NCBI GenBank assembly: GCA_018057925.1
Contig: JAGPCT010000005.1
Location: 67,129-131,128 of the forward strand
Length of the DNA: 64,000 nucleotides
Source of the DNA: Saprospiraceae bacterium
GTDB taxonomy: Bacteria > Bacteroidota > Bacteroidia > Chitinophagales > Saprospiraceae
Reading direction: 5' to 3'
The notes beneath the pieces are model-generated. The model was given only the letters and a program-made list of their open reading frames with translations, ran no database searches and was not told where the DNA came from. Both the position numbers and the translations under genes were made by a program. Numbering within the stretch: the stretch's first letter is position 1; each line of letters opens with the position of its first letter. Shown piece by piece: positions 15,001 to 23,034 of this stretch.

Positions 15001-16972
15001 CCGCACTTACTGTAATAGTATGACCGGCTATTGTCTGTGCATCATCTATTGCAGACTGAATAGAACAGAAGGTTTCTCCGGTATTTGTGTTTGTAACAAT
15101 ACCACCTCCGACACCTATATTTCGCGTGTCGGTACCATTGCTATTAAATGTGTTACCACTAATCGTATTTCCACATGTCATCGGCGAGTTACCTCTACCA
15201 AAGTATTGATCTGCGACATTGCTCTGATCGGCATCGCCCGGATAATTAGATGGATTACGCTGTTGAAGTATGCCCACTTCACAGTTTTGTAAAGTATTGC
15301 CGGTCACTGTATGGTTTGTTCCTTCCACCACTATACCAAATCCTTCACTCGTGGAGGTTTGCTGATAGCCATCCACAGTATTTCCTGTTATAGTTACTCC
15401 ATTCGGTATATCCACATTATTGCCCAATACACCTCTTCTAAATACTGCTATCCCTGCCCGGTCTCTTAGATCTGCATTCTGCGTACTCAATGTTACAGTA
15501 TTATCACTTACGGTGACTCCGCCTGCCGGGTTCTTAACTTCAATGCCATATCTGCCACCTCCGGTAATCGTATTGCCATCAATTACATTCAATCCTACAG
15601 TAGCATTTAGTCCTGTCAACCCAATGGCATTGTCCCCACCACCTATATCAATAATATTATCTGATACAGTTACTGCTGATGCATCTCCATCCTGCAATTC
15701 GATACCGCAACAATTATTATTGGTAACTGTGTTATTTGAAATAGTTACATTTTTCTTTAATCCATTCCAGATCACAATGCCTCTGGCACCAGGTCCATGC
15801 CCGATTACTGTAGAGTTGGTTACACCAAATCCATCGACAGGGCCATTGGCATATATACCACTGGCACTTACATTATTTTTAACTGTTACATGATCTGCTA
15901 AAAAGCCATTATTACTTCCATTGGCATATATCCCGGCTGATCCATTAGGTGTAGAACCGGTATAGTTTTGAATGGTCATCTTTTGAATCGTTACATTGGT
16001 AACATTGCTATTGATTTTAATACCGCTACCTGTACCACTCAATCCTGTACCGTCAAGAATAACACCGGTTTCACTTTGCCCTTGCAGGGTCAGGGATTTG
16101 TCGATAGTAACACGCTCATTATATGTTCCATCTGCTGCTTCTATTACATCATTAGCATTGGCAGCATTTACGGCATCTTGTATTTTAGTATAGTATGTAT
16201 TTTGATTGATATTATGCACCGGACCGATACACGTGCCGTTTGCAGGTTGAAAACCTGGTGTACCCGGTTGATTATCTGTACCACTGTTAAGATAAGTACC
16301 CGCAGTAACATTACCACTATTTTGTCCAGATAATGGACCAGTAGCTTGTCCCCACCAGTTACAATTTGCATCAATAGCACTACCACCATAGTGTGCAATT
16401 GAAACAATAGGATTATTGGCAATAATATTATTATTAGCAACTACACTACTTCCCACCGTACTTGCACCCCAGCCTTCCTGACTGTTATTTGTAATGGAAC
16501 TTCCGGTCATTGAGAAATTAGTAAGTCCATCAGAACTGATACCGTAATCATTGCCGTCAATTAAATTTCCGGATAGTACATGACCAGAGGAAGGATTTAA
16601 ATAGATCCCCCTCCAGTTATTGATGACGCTACTATTAGTCAGCAAAAAATTATTATGATAGCCTACCTCAATACCGGTATTTTGGCTACCTGTCACATTC
16701 TCAACTATTGTATTGGTTACAGAAACACCCGCAGAGGCTACTAATATTCCATCTTTATTTGGCGATCCTCCAAATTGGTAGCCATTAATAATTTCAAATC
16801 CGTCAATAGTACCGCCAGCATTCATTTTAAATGCACCGTCTAGGATAGTTTCAGCACCTCTCGAACCCGGATCGTTACCTGCGGCAATCCCCGCATTAGC
16901 ACCTTTAATGGTAACAGCTTTGTTTACGGTAACATTTTCGGTATAGGTACCTGCAGCTGCGGTTATCACATA
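1..16972 (-). CDS. Body of a giant modular surface protein (beta-helix, SprB-like, Ig-like and HYR modules), partial
   Basis: The frame stays open from 16972 to the window edge, about 5,650 codons, and is in phase with the upstream 268-residue piece; the C-terminus lies outside. Most of it is right-handed parallel beta-helix modules rich in N-T-I-x-x-N repeats. A module typically opens with TIQAAIDAA..AG..I.VCAGTY.E and closes with CNWYG or CNWWG plus a W-L-x-x-G-x-D-x-x-P-x-x-x-G-F-Q-P stretch. Five SprB-like repeats (GSI...GG..Y.I.WSG...L.AG.Y.ITVTD.NG) encoded near 12420-12195, 11340-11110, 7420-7200, 4920-4700 and 3650-3440 separate helix modules. Four near-identical 94-residue domains (1938-811) and a HYR domain (about 290-1) follow. 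It is presumably exported to the cell surface as an adhesin; a type IX secretion tail would be expected beyond the window but is not seen. If translated alone, the first in-frame ATG is at 16825. Confidence 0.85.
811..1938 (-). repeat. Four tandem 282-bp (94-codon) repeats inside the giant gene
   Basis: Four head-to-tail units of exactly 282 bp begin near 811, 1093, 1375 and 1657; the landmark gtgtgtaa recurs at 823, 1105, 1387 and 1669. The units differ at only a few bases. The period is a multiple of three, so the frame is kept. Each unit encodes an Ig- or PKD-like domain with the order VCEGSTVDIEISN, then NTSGTYDMYLNN, then SLSDAGDYDFVITT and PGCTSTFSYTLTVNP. Such near-identity implies recent expansion or homogenisation, and copy number may differ between strains. 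Confidence 0.95.
6180..7010 (-). repeat. Older beta-helix module duplication, copy A (partner at 7840-8690)
   Basis: The encoded order of motifs matches 7840-8690 at an offset of about 1,660 bp. Shared blocks surround cacattccata (near 6296 and 7961) and the segment encoding an asparagine-rich helix with NNLVV-like turns. The DNA is clearly more diverged than in the 8800/15010 pair, which indicates an older duplication. Confidence 0.6.
7840..8690 (-). repeat. Older beta-helix module duplication, copy B (partner at 6180-7010)
   Basis: Partner of 6180-7010. Both copies are flanked downstream (lower coordinates) by the same module opening of the type AGTYVE, so the duplicated unit is one helix module. 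Confidence 0.6.
8800..10130 (-). repeat. Duplicated beta-helix module, copy 1 (partner at 15010-16250)
   Basis: This stretch matches 15010-16250 in the same order with long near-identical blocks. Examples are the segment around ttacctctaccaaa (9018 and 15189), the segment with caattcgataccgcaacaat (near 9585 and 15700), and the segment around cactttgcccttg (near 9960 and 16075). The offset drifts from about 6,170 to 6,120 bp through small indels. It encodes a complete beta-helix module, so the giant protein has grown by copying whole modules about 6 kb apart. Confidence 0.85.
15010..16250 (-). repeat. Duplicated beta-helix module, copy 2 (partner at 8800-10130)
   Basis: Partner of the module at 8800-10130. 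It shares the same opening (SAGTY.E...V.K), the same internal N-T-V repeats and the same closing segment leading to CVGPVHN. The best-conserved part, about 15960-16110, is nearly identical over more than 100 bp to 9840-9990. Confidence 0.85.
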
Positions 16973-17779
16973 TCAAGCCAAAGTACTAGCATCATCAACG
17001 GCAGCCTGTATTGTATTATGTCCGGATACCAAGGTAGTCAGGGTATTGTCGGTATAGACGTTGATAGGATATGATGTTCCTACAAACTTCACATTATCAA
17101 ATCTATTATTACCACTGCCAACTGTAGCACCATCCACAGTTACTTTTATATAAATATCTGATTTATTATTAAGTATTGTGGCACTTGAAAAGTCAACAGT
17201 TTGAGTTGAAAAAGAAACATCGTTTCTTCCAGTAATTTGCTGAAATTGTGTAAAACTTATTCCATCAGTACTATAAGCCCAGTCATGAGTTTTAAACCCT
17301 GCACTAGTTCCTCTAGTATCATAAATCAATAAGAGGTCTTTATAACCTAGGGTGGACAGTTTAAAAACTATACTTTTTCCATTATTGGCATTATTAGTTG
17401 GAGACAAAGCACCTGATGCAATTGTCACACCACATAATGCAGGGCTTGATACATTACCAGAAAAAAACTGATAGTTGCTATTATTAGAAGTCCATACGCT
17501 TGAACCATTTGTTCCGTCTGCATATATTGACCCGTTTCCACATTCTGCACTTATAGTTAATGGTGCTGGACCAAAATTAGTCGGGAAAGTCCAACCCGCC
17601 AATACATTTTGTCCCCAACTCGAACCAACTCCTCCCAACAAAAACAGGAGCACCAAACCCATTTTTCCAATAAAACAGTGATAACTGCGACTGAATAAAA
17701 TTAGAGAAGAAGATAACCTATTAAATTTTTTGGACATGAGAGACGAAGCGGACAGTGTGTAAAAATGTGCTTTTTTCAT
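16973..17779 (-). CDS. N-terminal 268-residue part of the giant surface protein, ending at an in-frame TGA
   Basis: This is the amino-terminal piece of a giant secreted protein. The first 40 residues are basic and serine-rich. A hydrophobic stretch beginning MGLVLLFLL and ending SSWGQ (about residues 40-57) is a good signal peptide; the true start could be an internal Met (residues 15 or 40). Residues 58-230 resemble the N-terminal jelly-roll or anchor-like domains of Bacteroidetes surface proteins. From about residue 245 a beta-helix module begins (NTIQAAVDDASTLA). The frame then meets TGA at 16973-16975 and continues without any shift into Y-V-I-T-A-A-A-G-T-Y-T-E-N-V, exactly the continuation expected for this module. 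I therefore treat it as the 5' part of one gene interrupted by a nonsense codon, a sequencing error or a recoding event, not as a separate gene. Confidence 0.75.
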   Translation of the reverse strand: MKKAHFYTLSASSLMSKKFNRLSSSLILFSRSYHCFIGKMGLVLLFLLGGVGSSWGQNVLAGWTFPTNFGPAPLTISAECGNGSIYADGTNGSSVWTSNNSNYQFFSGNVSSPALCGVTIASGALSPTNNANNGKSIVFKLSTLGYKDLLLIYDTRGTSAGFKTHDWAYSTDGISFTQFQQITGRNDVSFSTQTVDFSSATILNNKSDIYIKVTVDGATVGSGNNRFDNVKFVGTSYPINVYTDNTLTTLVSGHNTIQAAVDDASTLA

Positions 17780-18472
17780 ATGGAAGGGTTTTGTGTGTCG
17801 GATTATTGTAATGTTTTTATCAACTTGAGTTTTTATATTAATTTACATATTCATTGATTGTGGATTTCCAGAAATCAATATTTCTAAAACATGACTTATT
17901 CTTTGTAGCATTTAACTATAGTTTTCATCATTACTGAAAATGATCGGTTTAATACCTTCCGACGGAATAGCCGGTAATGAACAATTATCAATGTCTAGAT
18001 TACTTCCGCTCGACTTGATGAAAATACTCACTATAGTATTCTTGAAGCAATGTTCAACAAGTTGATTAGAATCAGTTATTGTCCGGTGTATCATATTTAT
18101 AAATAAGCTATTAATGGATTGTAACAAAAATGAATTATAGCACTTTCTTCATTTTGATACTTTTCTGTGTCTTTATATTGTAATCCCAGATTACTTAAGC
18201 ATTTTTATTGCAAGGTGGAATTATACTATAAATTGAAATGCAAGTTAATTACACTTTATTTAATGCTAAACAAAATGTTAACAACTGCCCTTATTTTGTT
18301 AACTATAATATTATTTTTGTTCAATTGGACACAAATCACTATAATCCGCCTTTACATAATGATCTATCCTGAATTACCCGGCTATAACTTTATTTACGAG
18401 TGATCAATTAGCAATTCATCCTGAAATAATTGTATAATAAGCTATTTATCCTTCTTAATTCAGTTTCCGATA
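17780..18472. other. Divergent intergenic region between the giant gene and leuS
   Basis: This AT-rich stretch separates two divergent genes. Short open frames exist on both strands (17912-18127 minus, 18167-18403 plus), but neither has a recognisable product or a convincing ribosome site. I see no tRNA, strong hairpin or repeat here. It should contain the promoter of the giant gene, although I could not pick a clear TAnnTTTG box for the minus strand. Confidence 0.5.
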
Positions 18473-18488
18473 TATCTTTGTACCTTTG
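18473..18488 (+). promoter_or_regulatory. Tandem Bacteroidetes -7 boxes upstream of leuS
   Basis: Two adjacent matches to the Bacteroidetes -7 consensus TAnnTTTG lie at 18473-18480 (TATCTTTG) and 18481-18488 (TACCTTTG, followed by CA). They sit 27-42 bases before the leuS ATG, a normal spacing. The -33 element is weak. Confidence 0.7.
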
Positions 18489-18514
18489 CACCCTCAAATT
18501 GAAAAGCGATAATA

Positions 18515-21451
18515 ATGGAATGGAATTTCTCTGAAGCTGAAAAAAAATGGAAACAAGTATGGATTGACAATCAACTATATAAGGTTGATATCAACCACAA
18601 CAAACCCAAATTTTATGTTTTAGATATGTTTCCATACCCTTCCGGCGCCGGTCTGCATGTGGGCCACCCCTTAGGCTATATCGCTTCCGACATCTATAGC
18701 CGATTTAAAAGGCTTCAGGGATTTAATGTCCTTCATCCGATGGGATACGATGCCTTCGGATTGCCGGCAGAGCAATACGCCATCCAGACCGGAGTGCATC
18801 CTGCCGTCAGCACCCTGGACAATATCAAAAGCTTCAGAAGTCAATTAGACAATCTAGGATTCTCATTTGACTGGTCGCGCGAACTGATGACCTGTGATCC
18901 TAACTATTATAAGTGGACTCAATGGATTTTCCTACAGATGTTCGACTCATGGTACGACAATCGGGAGAATAAAGCCCGTAAAATTGAAGTCCTAATCTCA
19001 CATTTTGAACATTCCGGCACTCAACATATTAATGCATCTTCCTCCACCACATTGAATTTCACCGCTTCAGAATGGAAGGCATATTCTCCCAAAGAAAAGC
19101 AAGATATCCTGATGAACTATCGGCTCATGTACCGTAAAGTCAGCACCGTCAACTGGTGTGAAGCACTCGGCACTGTACTTGCCAATGATGAAGTAAAAGA
19201 CGGCGTATCTGAAAGAGGCGGCTATCCGGTCACCAAAAAACCAATGATGCAATGGAGTATGCGGACAACCGCCTATGCCCAGCGATTGTTAGATGGATTG
19301 AACGATGTAGAATGGTCTGATTCGCTTAAAATTATGCAACGCAACTGGATTGGAAGATCAGAAGGTGCGCGGGTATTTTTCAATCTCAAAAACCATCCTG
19401 AAAAATTAGAAATATTTACGACTCGTCCGGATACTATATTTGGTGCAACTTTTATGGTACTTGCCCCTGAACACCCATTGGTCAGCCAATTGACCCTTTC
19501 CAGTCAAAAAACGGCAATGGATGAATACATAATCTCTTCAACAAAGGCATCTGAAGCTGATAGGCTCAATGCCGACAAGGCTATGACAGGTGTATTTACC
19601 GGATCTTATGCCGTACACCCCTTTACCGGTACCGATATTCCGATATGGGTTTCCAATTATGTATTGATAGAATATGGGACAGGTGCCATTATGGCTGTAC
19701 CGACCGGAGATGAGCGGGACATGCGCTTTGCCAAGGCATTTGATTTAGATATAAGAGAAATTATTCAGTGGGATTCAGAAGATGATGATCGAGCTTCTAA
19801 AAATGGAGTAATGATTCATTCCGATTTTTTAAATGGGCTTAGAGTTCCCGATGCCATAAGCAAAGCCATTGAATCGATAGAATCAAAAGGCATTGGCAAG
19901 AAATTAATCAATTATAAACTACGTGACGCCAACTTCAGCCGACAACGATACTGGGGTGAACCATTTCCAATAGCATACGATGCTGATGGCATATTGCATG
20001 AGGTAAGTCCACTCCCCTTGGAGTTGCCCGATGTAAAAGACTTTAAACCAAGTGGAGATGGCAGTTCACCTATTGCAAAAGCAACAGAATGGATCAACGC
20101 CACTCCGGGATTAAGGAGGGAGACGGACACTATGCCCGGCTTTGCAGGATCCTCCTGGTATTTTCTACGCTATATGGATCCCAATAATAACGAAGCTCCA
20201 TTTTCCAAAGACGCTATCGATTATTGGCAAGACGTGGACTTGTATATTGGTGGTGCGGAACACGCAGTAGGTCATCTGCTATATTCAAGAACATGGCATA
20301 AGTTTCTGTACGATATGGCTATGGTGCCCACAGAAGAGCCTTTTAAGAAGCTGATCAATCAAGGGATGATACAGGGTGTATCCGAAAAGACGTTTTTACT
20401 CAAAGATACCCAACATTCAATTTATTGTAAAGATGAATCCGGAAAATATTCCACAATATCTTTGGATAAAGCTCGTCCCGTCTTTATCTCAATGGAGTTG
20501 GTAGAAGATTATCCAACAAAATCCACTTCTGGCGAAGAATCATTAGACGGATTATCAGAGATGACTATCCATATCGATTTGGTAGAAGATTATGGAGCAT
20601 CAACAGGAGCTTATTTAACAGAAAAAGGAATTAGAGAATTTCTAAACAGGAGGGCGGATTTTGAAGGAGCTGTATTTGTCACATCCGGAGGTTACTACTT
20701 AGACAATGTTTTCCATCCGATAACAGATTCAGCAAAGACTCGCTTCAATACCAAATCCGAAGTAGAAAAGATGTCTAAATCAAAATACAATGTCATCAAT
20801 CCGGATACCGTTATCAATGAACACGGGACGGATGTTTTTCGGATGTACGAAATGTTCCTTGGTCCATTAGAGCAGTCAAAGCCTTGGGACACAAAAGGAA
20901 TCGAGGGGGTTAGTAAATTTTTAAAACGATTTTGGAACTTATTCTTTGATGAAAACGGCCAATTCGTAATCAATGATGAGCAGCCATCGGAAGAAGGATT
21001 AAAGATTTTACACAAAACCATCAAAAAGGTAGGTGAAGAGATAGAAAAATTCTCTTTCAACACGTGTGTTTCGGCCTTGATGATCGCGCTCAATGACATC
21101 AAAAAACATCAATCTACACAACGCACTATTCTTGAGCCAATGCTCATTTTATTGTCACCATTTGCGCCCTTCATGTCTGAAGAACTTTGGCATTTGATGG
21201 GTCACCAAAGTAGTGTCCACACAGCAACATGGCCGAAATATTCAGAAAAATATACCGTGGATAACATCATCACTTATCCACTTTGTATCAATGGCAAAAA
21301 ACGTGATTTATTCGACTTTCCGGCAGATGCGGACGATGCATATATCACTGAAATAGCGTTGAAAAGGCCTGAAATCATCAAATGGTTAGAAGGGAAAACA
21401 CCTAAAAAAGTCATCGTGGTAAAGGGCAAGATGGTCAACATAGTGGTATAA
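18515..21451 (+). CDS. leuS: Leucyl-tRNA synthetase
   Basis: Class I aminoacyl-tRNA synthetase that charges tRNA-Leu in the cytoplasm. The HIGH-type motif is HVGH at residues 48-51 within FPYPSGAGLHVGHPLGY. The editing (CP1) domain shows the GTGAIMAVP..DERD block that binds mischarged substrate, and the KMSKS loop appears as VEKMSKSKYN in the last third. The C-terminal anticodon-binding and tail regions are intact, ending in KVIVVKGKMVNIVV. At 978 residues it is longer than the E. coli enzyme (about 860), as is usual for Bacteroidetes. ATG start with the -7 boxes at 18473-18488 just upstream. It is transcribed alone; the next gene is convergent. Confidence 0.98.
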   Translation: MEWNFSEAEKKWKQVWIDNQLYKVDINHNKPKFYVLDMFPYPSGAGLHVGHPLGYIASDIYSRFKRLQGFNVLHPMGYDAFGLPAEQYAIQTGVHPAVSTLDNIKSFRSQLDNLGFSFDWSRELMTCDPNYYKWTQWIFLQMFDSWYDNRENKARKIEVLISHFEHSGTQHINASSSTTLNFTASEWKAYSPKEKQDILMNYRLMYRKVSTVNWCEALGTVLANDEVKDGVSERGGYPVTKKPMMQWSMRTTAYAQRLLDGLNDVEWSDSLKIMQRNWIGRSEGARVFFNLKNHPEKLEIFTTRPDTIFGATFMVLAPEHPLVSQLTLSSQKTAMDEYIISSTKASEADRLNADKAMTGVFTGSYAVHPFTGTDIPIWVSNYVLIEYGTGAIMAVPTGDERDMRFAKAFDLDIREIIQWDSEDDDRASKNGVMIHSDFLNGLRVPDAISKAIESIESKGIGKKLINYKLRDANFSRQRYWGEPFPIAYDADGILHEVSPLPLELPDVKDFKPSGDGSSPIAKATEWINATPGLRRETDTMPGFAGSSWYFLRYMDPNNNEAPFSKDAIDYWQDVDLYIGGAEHAVGHLLYSRTWHKFLYDMAMVPTEEPFKKLINQGMIQGVSEKTFLLKDTQHSIYCKDESGKYSTISLDKARPVFISMELVEDYPTKSTSGEESLDGLSEMTIHIDLVEDYGASTGAYLTEKGIREFLNRRADFEGAVFVTSGGYYLDNVFHPITDSAKTRFNTKSEVEKMSKSKYNVINPDTVINEHGTDVFRMYEMFLGPLEQSKPWDTKGIEGVSKFLKRFWNLFFDENGQFVINDEQPSEEGLKILHKTIKKVGEEIEKFSFNTCVSALMIALNDIKKHQSTQRTILEPMLILLSPFAPFMSEELWHLMGHQSSVHTATWPKYSEKYTVDNIITYPLCINGKKRDLFDFPADADDAYITEIALKRPEIIKWLEGKTPKKVIVVKGKMVNIVV

Positions 21452-21457
21452 ACCGAA

Positions 21458-22027
21458 TTATTTCTTATTTGACTTTTTCTCCCAAAACTTCCAATTGGAT
21501 TGGTTTTTGGAGGAGCTTTTTTCTCTTTCCCAAAACTTCCATTTGACTTCTTTCTTTTTGGCAGGCACAATGATGTATCGCAAAGAAATAGCTGATTGGC
21601 TATCAAATACATGCTCTCCTCCAGCAAAGTTTATTGCCGGCTTATAATCTAAAGATGCGAGAACACGTCCAAATCTCATTTCTATTCCGCCTATAGCCGT
21701 CACACCAAGGCTATTCTTTCTACCATTGCGATCGGCAGCATCATACAATCCAATGTGAGGTCCGGCGCCAAGGTAAAAATTCAAACCTTTGAAAACCATC
21801 TTCTGATGATGCTCGTATAATACAGAAATAGTCGTCAGATCATTAAAAAAACCTTTTTGAATAATGCCTTCCAAGGTAGCATTCTCTAAAACTAATTGCT
21901 GAATGGTAAGACCAAATTCTGTCCCGATACGGATACCCGCAGCTGTCCTATATTTCTGAGCTGCAAGGGAAGAAACAAGTAAAAAATTAATAAAACAGAT
22001 GGCTAATACTCTCATTATAAAATTCAT
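21458..22027 (-). CDS. Predicted secreted outer-membrane beta-barrel protein with a WKFWE-repeat tail
   Basis: 189 residues. A signal peptide (MRVLAICFINFLLVSSLAAQ) is preceded by four extra residues, so the true start may be Met5. The rest has alternating aromatic and glycine-rich strands (YLGAGPHIGLYD, GGIEMRFGRVLASLDYKPAINF, SAISLRYIIV) typical of small Bacteroidetes porin-like barrels. The C-terminal 35 residues are highly basic and carry two copies of a WKFWE motif (KWKFWERE and NWKFWEKK), which is unusual after a barrel and might be a cell-wall or partner-binding tail. It ends six bases from the leuS stop, convergent. No specific function can be assigned. Confidence 0.75.
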   Translation of the reverse strand: MNFIMRVLAICFINFLLVSSLAAQKYRTAAGIRIGTEFGLTIQQLVLENATLEGIIQKGFFNDLTTISVLYEHHQKMVFKGLNFYLGAGPHIGLYDAADRNGRKNSLGVTAIGGIEMRFGRVLASLDYKPAINFAGGEHVFDSQSAISLRYIIVPAKKKEVKWKFWEREKSSSKNQSNWKFWEKKSNKK

Positions 22028-22174
22028 TTTGCAAGAATAAGTGAAAGTTTGGATTTACTTCAAATAAAATGCATTAAATATTACTTTTACACCTTCCTAT
22101 TGTAATGGATATTCTAAAAACTACAAATACTTAAAGAATAAACGTTTTAACATTCAAAAAATAGTATTTTAATA

Positions 22175-23002
22175 TTGCTGAACAGAATTAATTATTTCCT
22201 AAAATTTTATTTTGAAGCGACAACGCTTTATAATGTTCATTCGCCCTATGTCTATCGATTGGTTCATTTTTTATTTCATAATAAATTGACACCCGCTCTA
22301 ACCAAAGAATTAAATTCAATACGTCAATTCTGGCTAAATTGTCCGGATGTTATTGAAAATAAAGACCTCGGAGCCGGCAGCTCAATGAATGCCAATCGCT
22401 CCCACATAGCAGTCAAAGATATTGCCGCCACGGCTATGTCCGGCTCATCCAAGTTGTTGCTACTTCACAATCTGGCACAATACTTCACACCAAAATTATG
22501 TATTGAATTAGGAACATCTCTTGGCATGTCGGCAGCCTGCCTTGCCACCCACAGTGACAAAGTCGTAACTATTGAAGGCAATCCCCAAATAGCTAGCCTT
22601 GCTCAACGCACTTTTGCAATGATTCAACAGAATAATGTTGATACATTGGTAGGCAACTTTGATGATTTACTACCGGAAATATTGAAAAAAGACAAACCTG
22701 ATTTAATGTATGTTGACGGCAACCACACGTATGAGGCGACTATTTCATACTTCCAAATGATTCTGGAACACCATGCTCATAACGACCTCGTCGTCATCTT
22801 TGATGATATCTATTGGTCTGCCGGGATGTACAAGGCATGGAAAGAGATCCAAGCACATAAGAGCATACGTCTTACCATCAATGTGTATCATTTTGGAATT
22901 GTCTTCTTTAATCAGGATATCATTTCACCCCGGCATTATACCTTAGTACCCAGCAAATGGAAACCTTGGCACATTGGGTTTGCGCCGGTCAAATCTCATT
23001 AA
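22175..23002 (+). CDS. Class I SAM-dependent methyltransferase
   Basis: 275 residues. The SAM-binding core begins with the glycine motif IELGTSLGMSAACLA, followed by the acidic strand end VVTIEGNP, a third motif DLMYVDGNHTYEAT and VVIFDDIYWS. This is the layout of the O-methyltransferase-like family (Methyltransf_24/3 type). The N-terminal 100 residues are poorly conserved and could recognise the substrate, which is unknown. No ATG precedes the conserved part; the apparent start is TTG at 22175. Its nearest upstream neighbour is divergent and the amidase downstream is convergent, so it is a single-gene unit. Confidence 0.85.
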   Translation: MLNRINYFLKFYFEATTLYNVHSPYVYRLVHFLFHNKLTPALTKELNSIRQFWLNCPDVIENKDLGAGSSMNANRSHIAVKDIAATAMSGSSKLLLLHNLAQYFTPKLCIELGTSLGMSAACLATHSDKVVTIEGNPQIASLAQRTFAMIQQNNVDTLVGNFDDLLPEILKKDKPDLMYVDGNHTYEATISYFQMILEHHAHNDLVVIFDDIYWSAGMYKAWKEIQAHKSIRLTINVYHFGIVFFNQDIISPRHYTLVPSKWKPWHIGFAPVKSH

Positions 23003-23034
23003 AATAAATAACAAATAATAAATCCGGATTAATG

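Noticed and set aside
3042-16333. Many plus-strand open frames of 60-157 codons across the first 17 kb, and short minus-strand ones in other frames
   Set aside because: They are shadows of the single long minus-strand frame. Translation in that frame gives consistent beta-helix, SprB-like and HYR motifs from end to end, and the shadow products are low-complexity I/V/P/S-rich strings.
16973-16975. TGA reassigned to an amino acid in this organism
   Set aside because: Other genes end in TGA in good context, for example the Lrp-type gene (33316-33318, with the next start one base later) and menD (ATGA overlap with menB).
17912-18403. Small genes between the giant gene and leuS (71 codons minus, 78 codons plus)
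   Set aside because: No recognisable product, no good ribosome site, and an AT-rich composition that opens frames by chance.
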